Source: Pseudomonas sp. NCCP-436
GTDB lineage: Bacteria > Pseudomonadota > Gammaproteobacteria > Pseudomonadales > Pseudomonadaceae
Assembly: GCF_019656335.1 (NCBI RefSeq)
Contig: NZ_BPLZ01000003.1
Location: forward strand, 294,009-358,008
Reading direction: 5' to 3'
DNA length: 64,000 nt
In this document: positions 55,033 through 64,000 of the stretch, in pieces
How the letters are laid out: every line of letters begins with the position of its first letter
Position numbering within the stretch: the stretch's first letter is position 1
Translations under genes and position numbers: made by a program
Notes under the pieces: generated by a model
What the model saw: only the letters and a program-made list of their open reading frames with translations
Database searches by the model: none
Told to the model about the DNA's origin: nothing

Positions 55033-58000
55033 TTATTCGGTTTCCAGATCGATGTCGATGCCGAGCGAACGGATTTCTTTGATCAGCACGTTGAAGGACT
55101 CGGGCATGCCCGGCTCCATGCGGTGATCGCCATCCACGATGTTCTTGTACATCTTGGTCCGGCCGTTCACATCGTCCGACTTCACAGTCAGCATTTCCTG
55201 CAGGGTGTAGGCAGCACCATAGGCCTCCAGCGCCCAGACCTCCATCTCCCCGAAACGCTGACCACCGAACTGCGCCTTACCACCCAGCGGCTGCTGGGTA
55301 ACCAGGCTGTAGGAACCAGTGGAACGCGCGTGCATCTTGTCGTCCACCAGGTGGTTCAGTTTGAGCATGTACATGTAGCCGACAGTGGTCGGACGCTCGA
55401 ACTGGTTGCCAGTACGGCCGTCAAACAGGCGCATCTGGCCGCTCTCCGGGAGATCGGCCAGTTTGAGCATGGCCTTGATCTCTTTCTCCTTGGCACCATC
55501 GAAGACCGGCGTGGCCATCGGCACACCGCCCTTGAGGTTGTTCGCCAGCTCGAGAATCTCGTTGTCGGACAGCTCGTCGAGGTTTTCCTGACGGCCACCG
55601 ATCTCGTTATAGATCTCGTTGAGGAACTGACGCAGTTCGGCAACCTTACGCTGCTCTTCGAGCATGCGGTTGATCTTCTCACCCAGCCCCTTGGCCGCGA
55701 GACCCAGGTGGGTTTCGAGGATCTGACCGACGTTCATACGCGACGGTACGCCCAACGGGTTCAGCACGATGTCCACCGGCGTGCCGTTGGCATCATAGGG
55801 CATGTCCTCGACCGGCATGATCACCGAGACCACACCCTTGTTACCGTGACGCCCGGCCATCTTGTCACCCGGCTGGATGCGACGGCGGATGGCCAGATAG
55901 ACCTTGACGATCTTCAGCACGCCCGGAGCGAGGTCGTCGCCCTGCTGCAGCTTGCGCTTCTTATCCTCGAACTTGTCGTCGAGCAACTGACGGCGGTCGG
56001 AGAGATAGGCCTGAGCCTTCTCCAACTGCTCGTTCAGCGCGTCGTCGGCCATGCGCAGCTTGAACCACTGAGCCCGCTCCAGACCATCGAGGATCTCGTC
56101 AGTGATCACAGTGCCCTTCTTCAGGCCGGCACCGCCTTCGGCAGTAGCACCGACCAAAGCCGAACGCAGACGCTCGAAGGTAGCGCCTTCGACGATGCGG
56201 AACTCTTCGTTCAGATCCTTGCGGATCTCGTCGAGCTGCTGCTTCTCAATGGCCAGGGCGCGGCTGTCGCGCTCCACGCCATCACGAGTGAACACCTGCA
56301 CGTCAATGACAGTACCCTTGGTGCCGGTCGGCACGCGCAGGGAGGTGTCCTTCACGTCGCTGGCCTTCTCACCGAAGATCGCGCGCAGCAGTTTCTCTTC
56401 CGGAGTCAGTTGAGTCTCGCCCTTCGGCGTGACCTTGCCAACCAGGATGTCGCCCGGACCTACTTCAGCACCGACGTAGACGATACCGGCCTCATCCAGC
56501 TTGTTCAGCGCAGCCTCACCAACGTTCGGGATATCCGAGGAAATTTCCTCCGGGCCGAGTTTGGTGTCACGGGCCACACAGGTCAGCTCCTGGATGTGGA
56601 TAGTGGTAAAGCGGTCTTCCTGTACCACGCGCTCAGACAGACAGATGGAGTCTTCGAAGTTGAAGCCGTTCCACGGCATGAACGCCACGCGCATGTTCTG
56701 ACCCAGCGCCAGCTCGCCCATATCGGTGGACGGACCGTCGGCCATGATGTCGCCACGCGCTACCTGATCACCTTTCTTCACCAGCGGACGCTGATTGATG
56801 CAGGTGTTCTGGTTGGAGCGGGTGTACTTGGTCAGGTTGTAGATATCAACACCGGCTTCACCGGTTTCAACTTCATCGTCATTGACGCGCACAACGATAC
56901 GGCTGGCATCGACCGAGTCGATCACGCCGCCACGGCGGGCCACCACACAGACGCCGGAGTCACGGGCAACGTTGCGCTCCATGCCGGTCCCCACCAGCGG
57001 CTTGTCAGCACGCAGAGTCGGTACAGCCTGACGCTGCATGTTCGAACCCATCAGTGCACGGTTGGCGTCGTCGTGCTCAAGGAACGGAATCAGCGAAGCC
57101 GCAACGGAAACCACCTGCTTGGGCGAAACGTCCATCAGGGTGACGTCTTCCGGCGCTTTCACGGTGAATTCGTTCAGGTGACGCACAGCCACCAGTTCGT
57201 CGACCAGCTCGCCTTTCTCATTCAGCGCAGCGGAAGCCTGGGCAATCACGTGATCGGCTTCTTCGATGGCGGAGAGGAAGACGATTTCGTCGGTCACCTT
57301 GCCTGCCTTGACCACGCGGTACGGGCTTTCCAGAAAGCCGTACTGGTTGGTGCGGGCATAGGCGGCCAGCGAGTTGATCAGACCGATGTTCGGACCCTCA
57401 GGTGTTTCAATCGGGCACACACGACCGTAGTGGGTCGGGTGTACGTCACGCACCTCAAAGCCGGCACGCTCACGGGTCAGACCGCCTGGGCCGAGTGCGG
57501 AGACGCGGCGCTTGTGGGTGATTTCCGAGAGCGGGTTGTTCTGGTCCATGAACTGCGAAAGCTGGCTGGAACCGAAGAACTCTTTCACTGCCGCCGCAAC
57601 CGGCTTGGCGTTGATCAGATCCTGCGGCATCAGGCCTTCACTTTCTGCCATCGACAGACGTTCCTTGACCGCGCGCTCAACGCGCACCAGGCCAACACGG
57701 AACTGGTTCTCGGCCATCTCGCCGACGCAACGCACGCGGCGGTTACCCAGGTGGTCGATGTCGTCGACGATGCCCTTGCCGTTACGGATATCGACCAGGG
57801 TCTTCAGTACATCGACGATGTCCTCCTTGGACAGCACGCCGGAACCTTCGATTTCGGTACGACCGATACGACGATTGAACTTCATGCGGCCAACTGCGGA
57901 CAGATCGTAACGCTCGGCACTGAAGAACAGGTTGTTGAACAGGGTCTCGGCGGCATCCTTGGTTGGCGGCTCGCCAGGACGCATCATGCGGTAAATCTCG

Positions 58001-59106
58001 ACCAGCGCTTCCAGCTGATTGGTGGTGCTGTCGATCTTCAGGGTATCGGAGATGAACGGACCGCAGTCAATGTCGTTGGTGTAGAGCGTCTCGAAACGCA
58101 CGACATTGGCCTTGGCCATCTTGGCCAGCAATTCGGCGGTCAGTTCTGTGTTGCACTCGGCGATGATCTCACCGGTGGACGGATGCACCACTGCCTTGGC
58201 AGTGGTACGGCCAATAACGTAGTCCAGCGGCACTTCCAGCTCTTTGATACCGGCGCGGTCCAACTGGTTGATGTGGCGAGCGGTAATACGACGGCCCTGC
58301 TCGACGATGACCTTGCCGCTGGCATCCTTGATGTCGAGAACCGCAACTTCGCCACGCAGGCGCTGAGGCACCAATTCCAGGGTCAGGGTCTCACCCTTCA
58401 CATGGAATACGTTGGTGTCATAGAAGATATCCAGCACCTCTTCGGTGCTGTAGCCCAGTGCGCGCAGCAGTACCGATGCCGGCAGCTTGCGGCGACGGTC
58501 GATACGCACGAATACAGCATCCTTCGGATCAAACTCGAAGTCCAGCCAGGAGCCGCGGTAGGGAATGATACGGGCGGAGTACAGCAGCTTGCCCGAACTG
58601 TGGGTCTTGCCACGGTCGTGGTCGAAGAACACACCCGGGGAGCGGTGCAGCTGGGAAACGATCACACGCTCGGTACCGTTGATGATGAAGGTACCGTTCT
58701 CGGTCATGAGCGGGATCTCGCCCATGTAGACTTCCTGCTCTTTGATGTCCTTGATCGCCTTGTTCGACGATTCTTTGTCGAAAATGATCAGGCGCACCTT
58801 GACTCGCAGCGGCACGGCATAGGTCACACCGCGCAGAACGCATTCCTTGACATCGAAAGCCGGCTCGCCCAGGCGATAGCCGACGTACTCCAGGGCAGCG
58901 TTACCGGAATAGCTGATGATCGGGAATACCGATTTGAAGGCCGCATGCAGGCCGACATCGCGGAACTGCTCCTTGCTCACCCCTTGCTGCAGGAATTCAC
59001 GATACGAATCCAGCTGGATGGCCAGGAGGTAAGGCACATCCATGACATCCGGCAACTTGCTAAAGTCCTTGCGGATACGTTTTTTCTCAGTGTATGAGTA
59101 AGCCAT
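55033..59106 (-). CDS. rpoB: RNA polymerase beta subunit
   Basis: A 1357-residue catalytic subunit starting [19 protein letters not shown]. The rifampicin-binding cluster reads [20 protein letters not shown] followed by VSALGPGG, the wild-type sensitive form. [15 protein letters not shown] is the catalytic-core block. It is separated from rplL by 220 bases that contain an attenuator-like hairpin. Confidence 0.98.
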   Translation of the reverse strand: MAYSYTEKKRIRKDFSKLPDVMDVPYLLAIQLDSYREFLQQGVSKEQFRDVGLHAAFKSVFPIISYSGNAALEYVGYRLGEPAFDVKECVLRGVTYAVPLRVKVRLIIFDKESSNKAIKDIKEQEVYMGEIPLMTENGTFIINGTERVIVSQLHRSPGVFFDHDRGKTHSSGKLLYSARIIPYRGSWLDFEFDPKDAVFVRIDRRRKLPASVLLRALGYSTEEVLDIFYDTNVFHVKGETLTLELVPQRLRGEVAVLDIKDASGKVIVEQGRRITARHINQLDRAGIKELEVPLDYVIGRTTAKAVVHPSTGEIIAECNTELTAELLAKMAKANVVRFETLYTNDIDCGPFISDTLKIDSTTNQLEALVEIYRMMRPGEPPTKDAAETLFNNLFFSAERYDLSAVGRMKFNRRIGRTEIEGSGVLSKEDIVDVLKTLVDIRNGKGIVDDIDHLGNRRVRCVGEMAENQFRVGLVRVERAVKERLSMAESEGLMPQDLINAKPVAAAVKEFFGSSQLSQFMDQNNPLSEITHKRRVSALGPGGLTRERAGFEVRDVHPTHYGRVCPIETPEGPNIGLINSLAAYARTNQYGFLESPYRVVKAGKVTDEIVFLSAIEEADHVIAQASAALNEKGELVDELVAVRHLNEFTVKAPEDVTLMDVSPKQVVSVAASLIPFLEHDDANRALMGSNMQRQAVPTLRADKPLVGTGMERNVARDSGVCVVARRGGVIDSVDASRIVVRVNDDEVETGEAGVDIYNLTKYTRSNQNTCINQRPLVKKGDQVARGDIMADGPSTDMGELALGQNMRVAFMPWNGFNFEDSICLSERVVQEDRFTTIHIQELTCVARDTKLGPEEISSDIPNVGEAALNKLDEAGIVYVGAEVGPGDILVGKVTPKGETQLTPEEKLLRAIFGEKASDVKDTSLRVPTGTKGTVIDVQVFTRDGVERDSRALAIEKQQLDEIRKDLNEEFRIVEGATFERLRSALVGATAEGGAGLKKGTVITDEILDGLERAQWFKLRMADDALNEQLEKAQAYLSDRRQLLDDKFEDKKRKLQQGDDLAPGVLKIVKVYLAIRRRIQPGDKMAGRHGNKGVVSVIMPVEDMPYDANGTPVDIVLNPLGVPSRMNVGQILETHLGLAAKGLGEKINRMLEEQRKVAELRQFLNEIYNEIGGRQENLDELSDNEILELANNLKGGVPMATPVFDGAKEKEIKAMLKLADLPESGQMRLFDGRTGNQFERPTTVGYMYMLKLNHLVDDKMHARSTGSYSLVTQQPLGGKAQFGGQRFGEMEVWALEAYGAAYTLQEMLTVKSDDVNGRTKMYKNIVDGDHRMEPGMPESFNVLIKEIRSLGIDIDLETE

Positions 59107-59251
59107 CAGCGTTCCCCAGCTTGGTCACCTGCTTGTTTGGTCAACGCCGGCGGCGACGACCAGAAAATCTTGCAAACCTTGTGTTTGCAGCCGTCCTCGG
59201 GACGGGATCTTTCGGTTCCAGGCCTGCGTGACATTCATCGACCTAGAACGG

Positions 59252-59280
59252 AAAAAGGCCGGTGGCAAAAGCCACCAGCC
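59252..59280 (-). terminator. Attenuator/partial terminator between rplL and rpoB
   Basis: A 10-bp stem GGCTGGTGGC/GCCACCGGCC (minus-strand reading, one wobble pair) with a 4-base loop, directly followed by five T residues. It lies 47 bases after the rplL stop. E. coli has a partial terminator at the same place that lowers rpoBC relative to L7/L12. A second stem TGCAAAC/GTTTGCA lies nearer rpoB (about 59171-59189). Confidence 0.8.
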
Positions 59281-59326
59281 GTCAGCCTTGTGCGAGTAGC
59301 GCGGGCTGTTGACGCAAGGGACGAAC

Positions 59327-59698
59327 TTACTTGAGCTCGACCTTGGCGCCTGCTTCTTCCAGTGCCTTCTTGGCAGCTTCGGCTTCTTCTTTCGAAGCGC
59401 CTTCCTTGACTACGCTCGGAGCGCCGTCGACCAGAGCCTTGGCTTCTTTCAGGCCCAGACCGGTCAGCTCGCGAACAGCCTTGATCACGTTTACTTTCTT
59501 GTCGCCGGCTTCGGCCAGAACGATGTTGAACTCGGTCTGTTCTTCAGCAGCGGCAGCAGCGCCGGCAGCCGGGGCAGCAGCAACGGCGGCGGCAGCAGTC
59601 ACGCCGAAGGTTTCTTCCATCGCCTTGATCAGTTCAACGATTTCCATTACGGATTTCTGGCCGATCGCTTCGATGATTTGCTCGTTAGTCAGAGACAT
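59327..59698 (-). CDS. rplL: 50S ribosomal protein L7/L12
   Basis: A 123-residue stalk protein. The N-terminal dimerisation helices ([20 protein letters not shown]) are followed by an Ala-rich hinge (residues 36-52) and the C-terminal factor-binding domain ([20 protein letters not shown]). It is present in several copies per ribosome, anchored by L10. 80 bases after rplJ. Confidence 0.97.
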   Translation of the reverse strand: MSLTNEQIIEAIGQKSVMEIVELIKAMEETFGVTAAAAVAAAPAAGAAAAAEEQTEFNIVLAEAGDKKVNVIKAVRELTGLGLKEAKALVDGAPSVVKEGASKEEAEAAKKALEEAGAKVELK

Positions 59699-59778
59699 GA
59701 CTATCAATTCCTGTATTGGGGTGATGGCTTATACGGCCATCAAATTAAACATGTGAATTCGAAAGCGCCTATGCAGCC

Positions 59779-60279
59779 TCAGGCAGCAGCAGCTTCTTTC
59801 TGATCGCGAATGGCCGCCAGCGTACGGGCGAGCTTGCTGGTGGCGCCCTGAATCACGCTCATCAGCTGTGCAATGCCCTCTTCGCGGGTCGGCAGGCTTG
59901 CCAGTACGTCGATCTCGTTTGCTGCGAGGAACTTGCCCTCGAACGCAGCTGCCTTGATCTCGAACTTGTCCTGACCCTTGGCAAACTCCTTGAACAGACG
60001 AGCAGCAGCGCCCGGGTGCTCATTGGAGAAAGCGATAAGGGTCGGGCCCTTGAACACGTCGTTGAGCACGTCGAACTGAGTGCCTTCAACAGCGCGCTTG
60101 AGCAGGGTGTTACGCACGACTTTCACGTACACACCAGCTTCACGGGCCTCTTTACGGAGTCCGGTCATTGCGCCGACGGTCACGCCACGGGCATCAGCCA
60201 CGACAGCGGACAGACCGGCTTTGGCAGCCTCGTTGACTTCAGCGACGATGGCCTTCTTGTCTTCGAGTTTAATTGCCAC
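59779..60279 (-). CDS. rplJ: 50S ribosomal protein L10
   Basis: A 166-residue stalk base protein that carries L7/L12 dimers on its C-terminal helix. The start is GTG 60279 with Shine-Dalgarno AGGAG, giving [15 protein letters not shown]. The open frame extends further upstream, but into the structured leader. With L12 it represses its own translation by binding that leader. Confidence 0.96.
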   Translation of the reverse strand: MAIKLEDKKAIVAEVNEAAKAGLSAVVADARGVTVGAMTGLRKEAREAGVYVKVVRNTLLKRAVEGTQFDVLNDVFKGPTLIAFSNEHPGAAARLFKEFAKGQDKFEIKAAAFEGKFLAANEIDVLASLPTREEGIAQLMSVIQGATSKLARTLAAIRDQKEAAAA

Positions 60280-60493
60280 GGGTTTACTCCTGGATTTTAC
60301 CGTTTCGCCGAGCCATAGCCCGGCGGCGTTTTGGTGTCTGATTCGGTAACGAATCGGGAGCACCATCTGCGTAGGCTCCAGAGAATCGCTTCCCTAGGTT
60401 TAAGAGCACTGTCGCCTACGGTCTTGGACAGCCCCCGCCAGGCAGGGACCCCAATCTGCAAGGCCGGCAGCCTTCCACCACCGGCCTAATTTG
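60280..60493 (-). promoter_or_regulatory. Ribosomal protein L10 leader
   Basis: The 214 bases between rplA and rplJ are non-coding and structured. They begin with a stem GGCCGG/CCGGCC at about 60462-60486, then a long pairing region containing AGGCGACAGTG and the TAGGGAAGCGATTCTC segment. This is where the L10(L12) complex binds in gammaproteobacteria (Rfam L10 leader). The assignment rests on place and the presence of hairpins; I did not fold it. Confidence 0.65.
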
Positions 60494-61189
60494 TTACGCG
60501 TCGAGCGAAGCCTGATCGATGAGCAGACCAGGGCCCATGGTGGTGCTCAGGGTCACACGCTTGACGTACACACCTTTCGAGGTGGACGGTTTCAAGCGCT
60601 TCAGGTCAGCCAACAGGGCTTCCACGTTCTGCTTAAGCGCAGCAGGTTCGAAACCCACCTTGCCAACGGAGGTGTGGATGATACCGTTCTTGTCGGTACG
60701 GAAACGCACCTGACCAGCCTTGGCGTTCTTCACAGCGGTGGCCACATCCGGAGTCACGGTGCCAACCTTCGGGTTCGGCATCAGACCCCGCGGACCGAGC
60801 ACCTGGCCCAGCTGACCGACGACACGCATGGCATCCGGGGAAGCGATGACTACGTCGTAGTTCAGATCGCCAGCCTTCATCTCAGCTGCCAGATCGTCCA
60901 TACCGACCTTGTCGGCGCCGGCAGCCAGTGCGGCCTCGGCAGCCGGCCCCTGGGTGAACACGGCAACACGAACGGTTTTGCCGGTACCGTTCGGCAGAAC
61001 GGTAGCACCACGCACGACCTGATCGGATTTACGCGGATCAACACCCAGATTCACGGCGATGTCGAACGACTCGGTAAACTTGACAGCGGACAGTTCGGCC
61101 AGCAGCTTGGCTGCATCTTCGAACGAATAGGCCTTGCCGGCCTCTACCTTGGCAGCGATAGCCTTCTGGCGCTTGGTCAACTTAGCCAT
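60494..61189 (-). CDS. rplA: 50S ribosomal protein L1
   Basis: A 231-residue stalk protein that helps release deacylated tRNA. It starts [20 protein letters not shown], with the RNA-binding block [19 protein letters not shown]. In E. coli L1 represses the rplK-rplA mRNA. Its ATG shares one base with the rplK stop (TAATG). Confidence 0.97.
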   Translation of the reverse strand: MAKLTKRQKAIAAKVEAGKAYSFEDAAKLLAELSAVKFTESFDIAVNLGVDPRKSDQVVRGATVLPNGTGKTVRVAVFTQGPAAEAALAAGADKVGMDDLAAEMKAGDLNYDVVIASPDAMRVVGQLGQVLGPRGLMPNPKVGTVTPDVATAVKNAKAGQVRFRTDKNGIIHTSVGKVGFEPAALKQNVEALLADLKRLKPSTSKGVYVKRVTLSTTMGPGLLIDQASLDA

Positions 61190-61620
61190 TACACACCCTC
61201 CACGTTCAGGCCCATGCTACGAGCGGAGCCGGCGATGGTGCGCACGGCCGCTTCCAGATCAGCGGCAGTCAGATCAGCCTGCTTGGTCTTGGCGATCTCT
61301 TCCAACTGAGCACGGGTAACGGTACCAACCTTAACGGTGTTCGGACGTGCAGAACCACTGGCCAGGCCAGCAGCCTTCTTCAGCAGTACGGCAGCCGGGG
61401 TGCTCTTGGTTTCAAAAGTGAAGCTGCGGTCACTGTAAACGGTGATGATCACAGGAGTCGGCAGACCGGGCTCGACGCCCTGAGTCTTGGCGTTGAACGC
61501 CTTGCAGAACTCCATGATGTTCACGCCATGCTGACCCAGAGCCGGGCCAACGGGTGGCGACGGATTGGCCTGACCAGCCTTGACCTGCAGCTTGATATAA
61601 GCCTGAATTTTCTTAGCCAT
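61189..61620 (-). CDS. rplK: 50S ribosomal protein L11
   Basis: A 143-residue protein of the GTPase-associated centre. It has the N-terminal domain [20 protein letters not shown] (thiostrepton-binding region) and the C-terminal rRNA-binding domain. It is needed for RelA activation by uncharged tRNA. It overlaps rplA by one base. Upstream, a terminator hairpin separates it from nusG, so it should have its own promoter within 61621-61690. Confidence 0.97.
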   Translation of the reverse strand: MAKKIQAYIKLQVKAGQANPSPPVGPALGQHGVNIMEFCKAFNAKTQGVEPGLPTPVIITVYSDRSFTFETKSTPAAVLLKKAAGLASGSARPNTVKVGTVTRAQLEEIAKTKQADLTAADLEAAVRTIAGSARSMGLNVEGV

Positions 61621-61686
61621 TAGCTACTCCAGTTTCGGGTTCCAACGCCTGACGGCTCCCCGGTTATTACGCCTTTATCCCAGTGA

Positions 61687-61718
61687 CAACAAAACCCCGC
61701 AACCTGCGGCTGCGGGGT
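61687..61718 (-). terminator. Intrinsic terminator between nusG and rplK
   Basis: An 8-bp stem ACCCCGCA/TGCGGGGT (61694-61701, 61711-61718) with a 9-base loop, followed on the minus strand by TTTGTTGT. It lies 18 bases after the nusG stop and divides secE-nusG from rplKAJL-rpoBC, as in E. coli where these are separate units. Confidence 0.82.
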
Positions 61719-61736
61719 ATGGGATGCCTATTTCAG

Positions 61737-62270
61737 CTACGCCTTTTCGACCTGACTGAACTCCAACTCGACCGGGGTTGAGCGACCAAAAATGGTCACC
61801 GCAACCTGAATCCGGCTCTTTTCGTAATTTACTTCTTCGACAACGCCACCAAAGTCGGCAAAAGGGCCATCGATCACGCGAACCATTTCACCGGGTTCAA
61901 ACAGAGTCTTCGGCTTTGGCTTGTCGCCACTATCAGCAACGCGACGCAGAATGGCTTCAGCTTCTTTCTCTGTGATAGGTGCCGGTTTGTCGGCAGTACC
62001 ACCAATGAAGCCCATGACCCGCGGCGTATCCTTGATCAGGTGCCAAGTCGCCTCGTTCATCTCCATCTGTACCAGGACGTAGCCAGGGAAGAACTTGCGC
62101 TCACTCTTGCGCTTCTGACCATTGCGCATCTCGACCACTTCCTCAGTGGGAACGAGAATCTCGCCAAAGTCGTCTTCCATACCAGCCAGCTTGACGCGCT
62201 CGATGAGCGAGCGCATTACATGCTTCTCGTAACCAGAGTATGCATGCACCACGTACCAACGCTTAGCCAC
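61737..62270 (-). CDS. nusG: Transcription termination/antitermination factor NusG
   Basis: A 177-residue factor. The N-terminal domain that clamps RNA polymerase starts [20 protein letters not shown]. The C-terminal KOW domain [20 protein letters not shown] binds Rho or S10. Cotranscribed with secE, 9 bases behind it. Confidence 0.97.
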   Translation of the reverse strand: MAKRWYVVHAYSGYEKHVMRSLIERVKLAGMEDDFGEILVPTEEVVEMRNGQKRKSERKFFPGYVLVQMEMNEATWHLIKDTPRVMGFIGGTADKPAPITEKEAEAILRRVADSGDKPKPKTLFEPGEMVRVIDGPFADFGGVVEEVNYEKSRIQVAVTIFGRSTPVELEFSQVEKA

Positions 62271-62279
62271 GAGACACCT

Positions 62280-62648
62280 TCAACCAACAATCAGGGAAAT
62301 AAGCCAACCAAGCAGGGAATCAAGCCCCCACAACAGCAGCGCCATTACCAGGACTACAGCCACAACAATCAAAGTTGTCTGACTGGTTTCCTGACGGGTC
62401 GGCCAAACAACTTTACGAATCTCTACACGCGCTTCTTTCAACAGAACGGCAAATGCCTGACCGCGAGCCGTCTGCAGAGCGACCGCCCCAGCCACAACAG
62501 CAAGCACCAGAACACCAATGACACGATAGAGCACCGACTCAGCAGCAAAGTACTGATTACCAACGACACCTACCGCGACCAGAACAGCAACGAGCAGCCA
62601 CTTGAACAGATCAAAGCGGGAATCTTTGGCTTCAGCCTTAGCATTCAT
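62280..62648 (-). CDS. secE: Protein translocase subunit SecE
   Basis: A 122-residue protein with three membrane helices. The conserved core is the cytoplasmic amphipathic helix EARVEIRKVVWPTRQE followed by the last helix, which clamps SecY. ATG 62648 gives MNAKAEAKDSRF. It lies between tRNA-Trp and nusG. Confidence 0.96.
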   Translation of the reverse strand: MNAKAEAKDSRFDLFKWLLVAVLVAVGVVGNQYFAAESVLYRVIGVLVLAVVAGAVALQTARGQAFAVLLKEARVEIRKVVWPTRQETSQTTLIVVAVVLVMALLLWGLDSLLGWLISLIVG

Positions 62649-62692
62649 GCGAGTGGATCCTGTGAAAGACACGCCAGATTCGTTTAAGAAAA

Positions 62693-62768
62693 TGGCAGGT
62701 CAGGAGGGAATCGAACCCCCAACCTGCGGTTTTGGAGACCGCCGCTCTGCCAATTGAGCTACTGACCT
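62693..62768 (-). tRNA. tRNA-Trp (anticodon CCA)
   Basis: A 76-base cloverleaf on the minus strand with encoded CCA. The acceptor stem is AGGTCAG/CTGACCT, the D arm GCTC/GAGC, the anticodon arm GCGGT-CTCCAAA-ACCGC with anticodon CCA, and the T arm GGGGG-TTCGATT-CCCTC with one G-U pair. It lies between tufB and secE, the common gammaproteobacterial arrangement, and is probably processed from their transcript. Confidence 0.98.
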
Positions 62769-62821
62769 AGAGGGGAATCAGGCCGACCATTATGCCGGCC
62801 TGAGAGAAACAGATCAAGACC

Positions 62822-64000
<1,179 letters not shown>

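Noticed and set aside
55030..59097. A 1355-codon open frame on the plus strand opposite rpoB, and similar long frames opposite rpoC, fusA, tuf and the ribosomal genes
   Set aside because: They mirror the strong codon bias of highly expressed genes on the other strand, have no recognisable domain and no start context; the minus-strand genes are certain.
62779..62802. Stem CAGGCCG/CGGCCTG between tufB and tRNA-Trp
   Set aside because: No T run follows, and the tRNA begins 11 bases later; more likely a processing or spacer structure than a terminator.

Overview
The window is a chromosomal segment of a Pseudomonas or very close relative. The evidence is gene content and order. The left part follows the P. 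aeruginosa order ribA - pgpA - thiL - nusB - ribH - ribBA - ribE - ribD - nrdR - cnoX - zinc-responsive ABC operon - oprG - epimerase pair. The right part follows ssb - MFS - uvrA - ferritin - catalase - ribosomal/RNA polymerase superoperon - nusG - secE - tRNA-Trp - tufB. By eye the DNA is GC-rich and uniform in codon use, with no obvious foreign island.

Layout. 1-2481 (+): the end of a vitamin B12-type ABC importer (binding protein, permease, ATPase) plus a divergent PduO-like cobalamin adenosyltransferase. 2436-10879 (-): riboflavin genes (ribA, ribH, ribBA, ribE, ribD) mixed with thiL, pgpA, nusB and nrdR. An FMN riboswitch and a short leader ORF precede ribE. 10982-12995 (+): a YbaY-like lipoprotein, a methyltransferase and the chaperedoxin CnoX. 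13434-16792 (+): a Zur-box-preceded operon for a periplasmic zinc-binding protein, a MacB/FtsX-type ABC transporter and a DUF3299 protein. The permease gene carries an in-frame palindromic element of about 150 bp. 16835-21718 (-): a six-gene TonB2-type energy-transducing cluster (DUF3450, TtpC-like, ExbB, ExbD, TonB, TPR protein). 21822-22584 (+): an OmpW/OprG porin behind an ANR/FNR-type promoter. 22657-26365 (-): two sugar-nucleotide enzymes, ssb and a YajR-like MFS exporter. 26434-29333 (+): uvrA. 29381-32184 (-): a heme-less ferritin (FtnA type) and katG.

32365 to the end (-) is the translation/transcription superoperon, listed here in transcription order from the right end: tufB (5' end cut by the window), tRNA-Trp, secE, nusG, rplK, rplA, rplJ, rplL, rpoB, rpoC, rpsL, rpsG, fusA, tufA, the S10 operon (rpsJ to rpsQ), the spc operon (rplN to rpmJ) and the alpha operon (rpsM to rplQ). 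Several intrinsic-terminator or attenuator hairpins subdivide it.

Most of the window is conserved housekeeping DNA. I see no CRISPR array, transposase, phage gene or defence system. The points most worth a second look are the palindromic element inside the zinc-operon permease, the leader ORF at the ribE start, the degenerate adenosyltransferase beside the B12 importer, the TonB2-type cluster with a Fur-like site, and tandem hairpins inside the spc operon.
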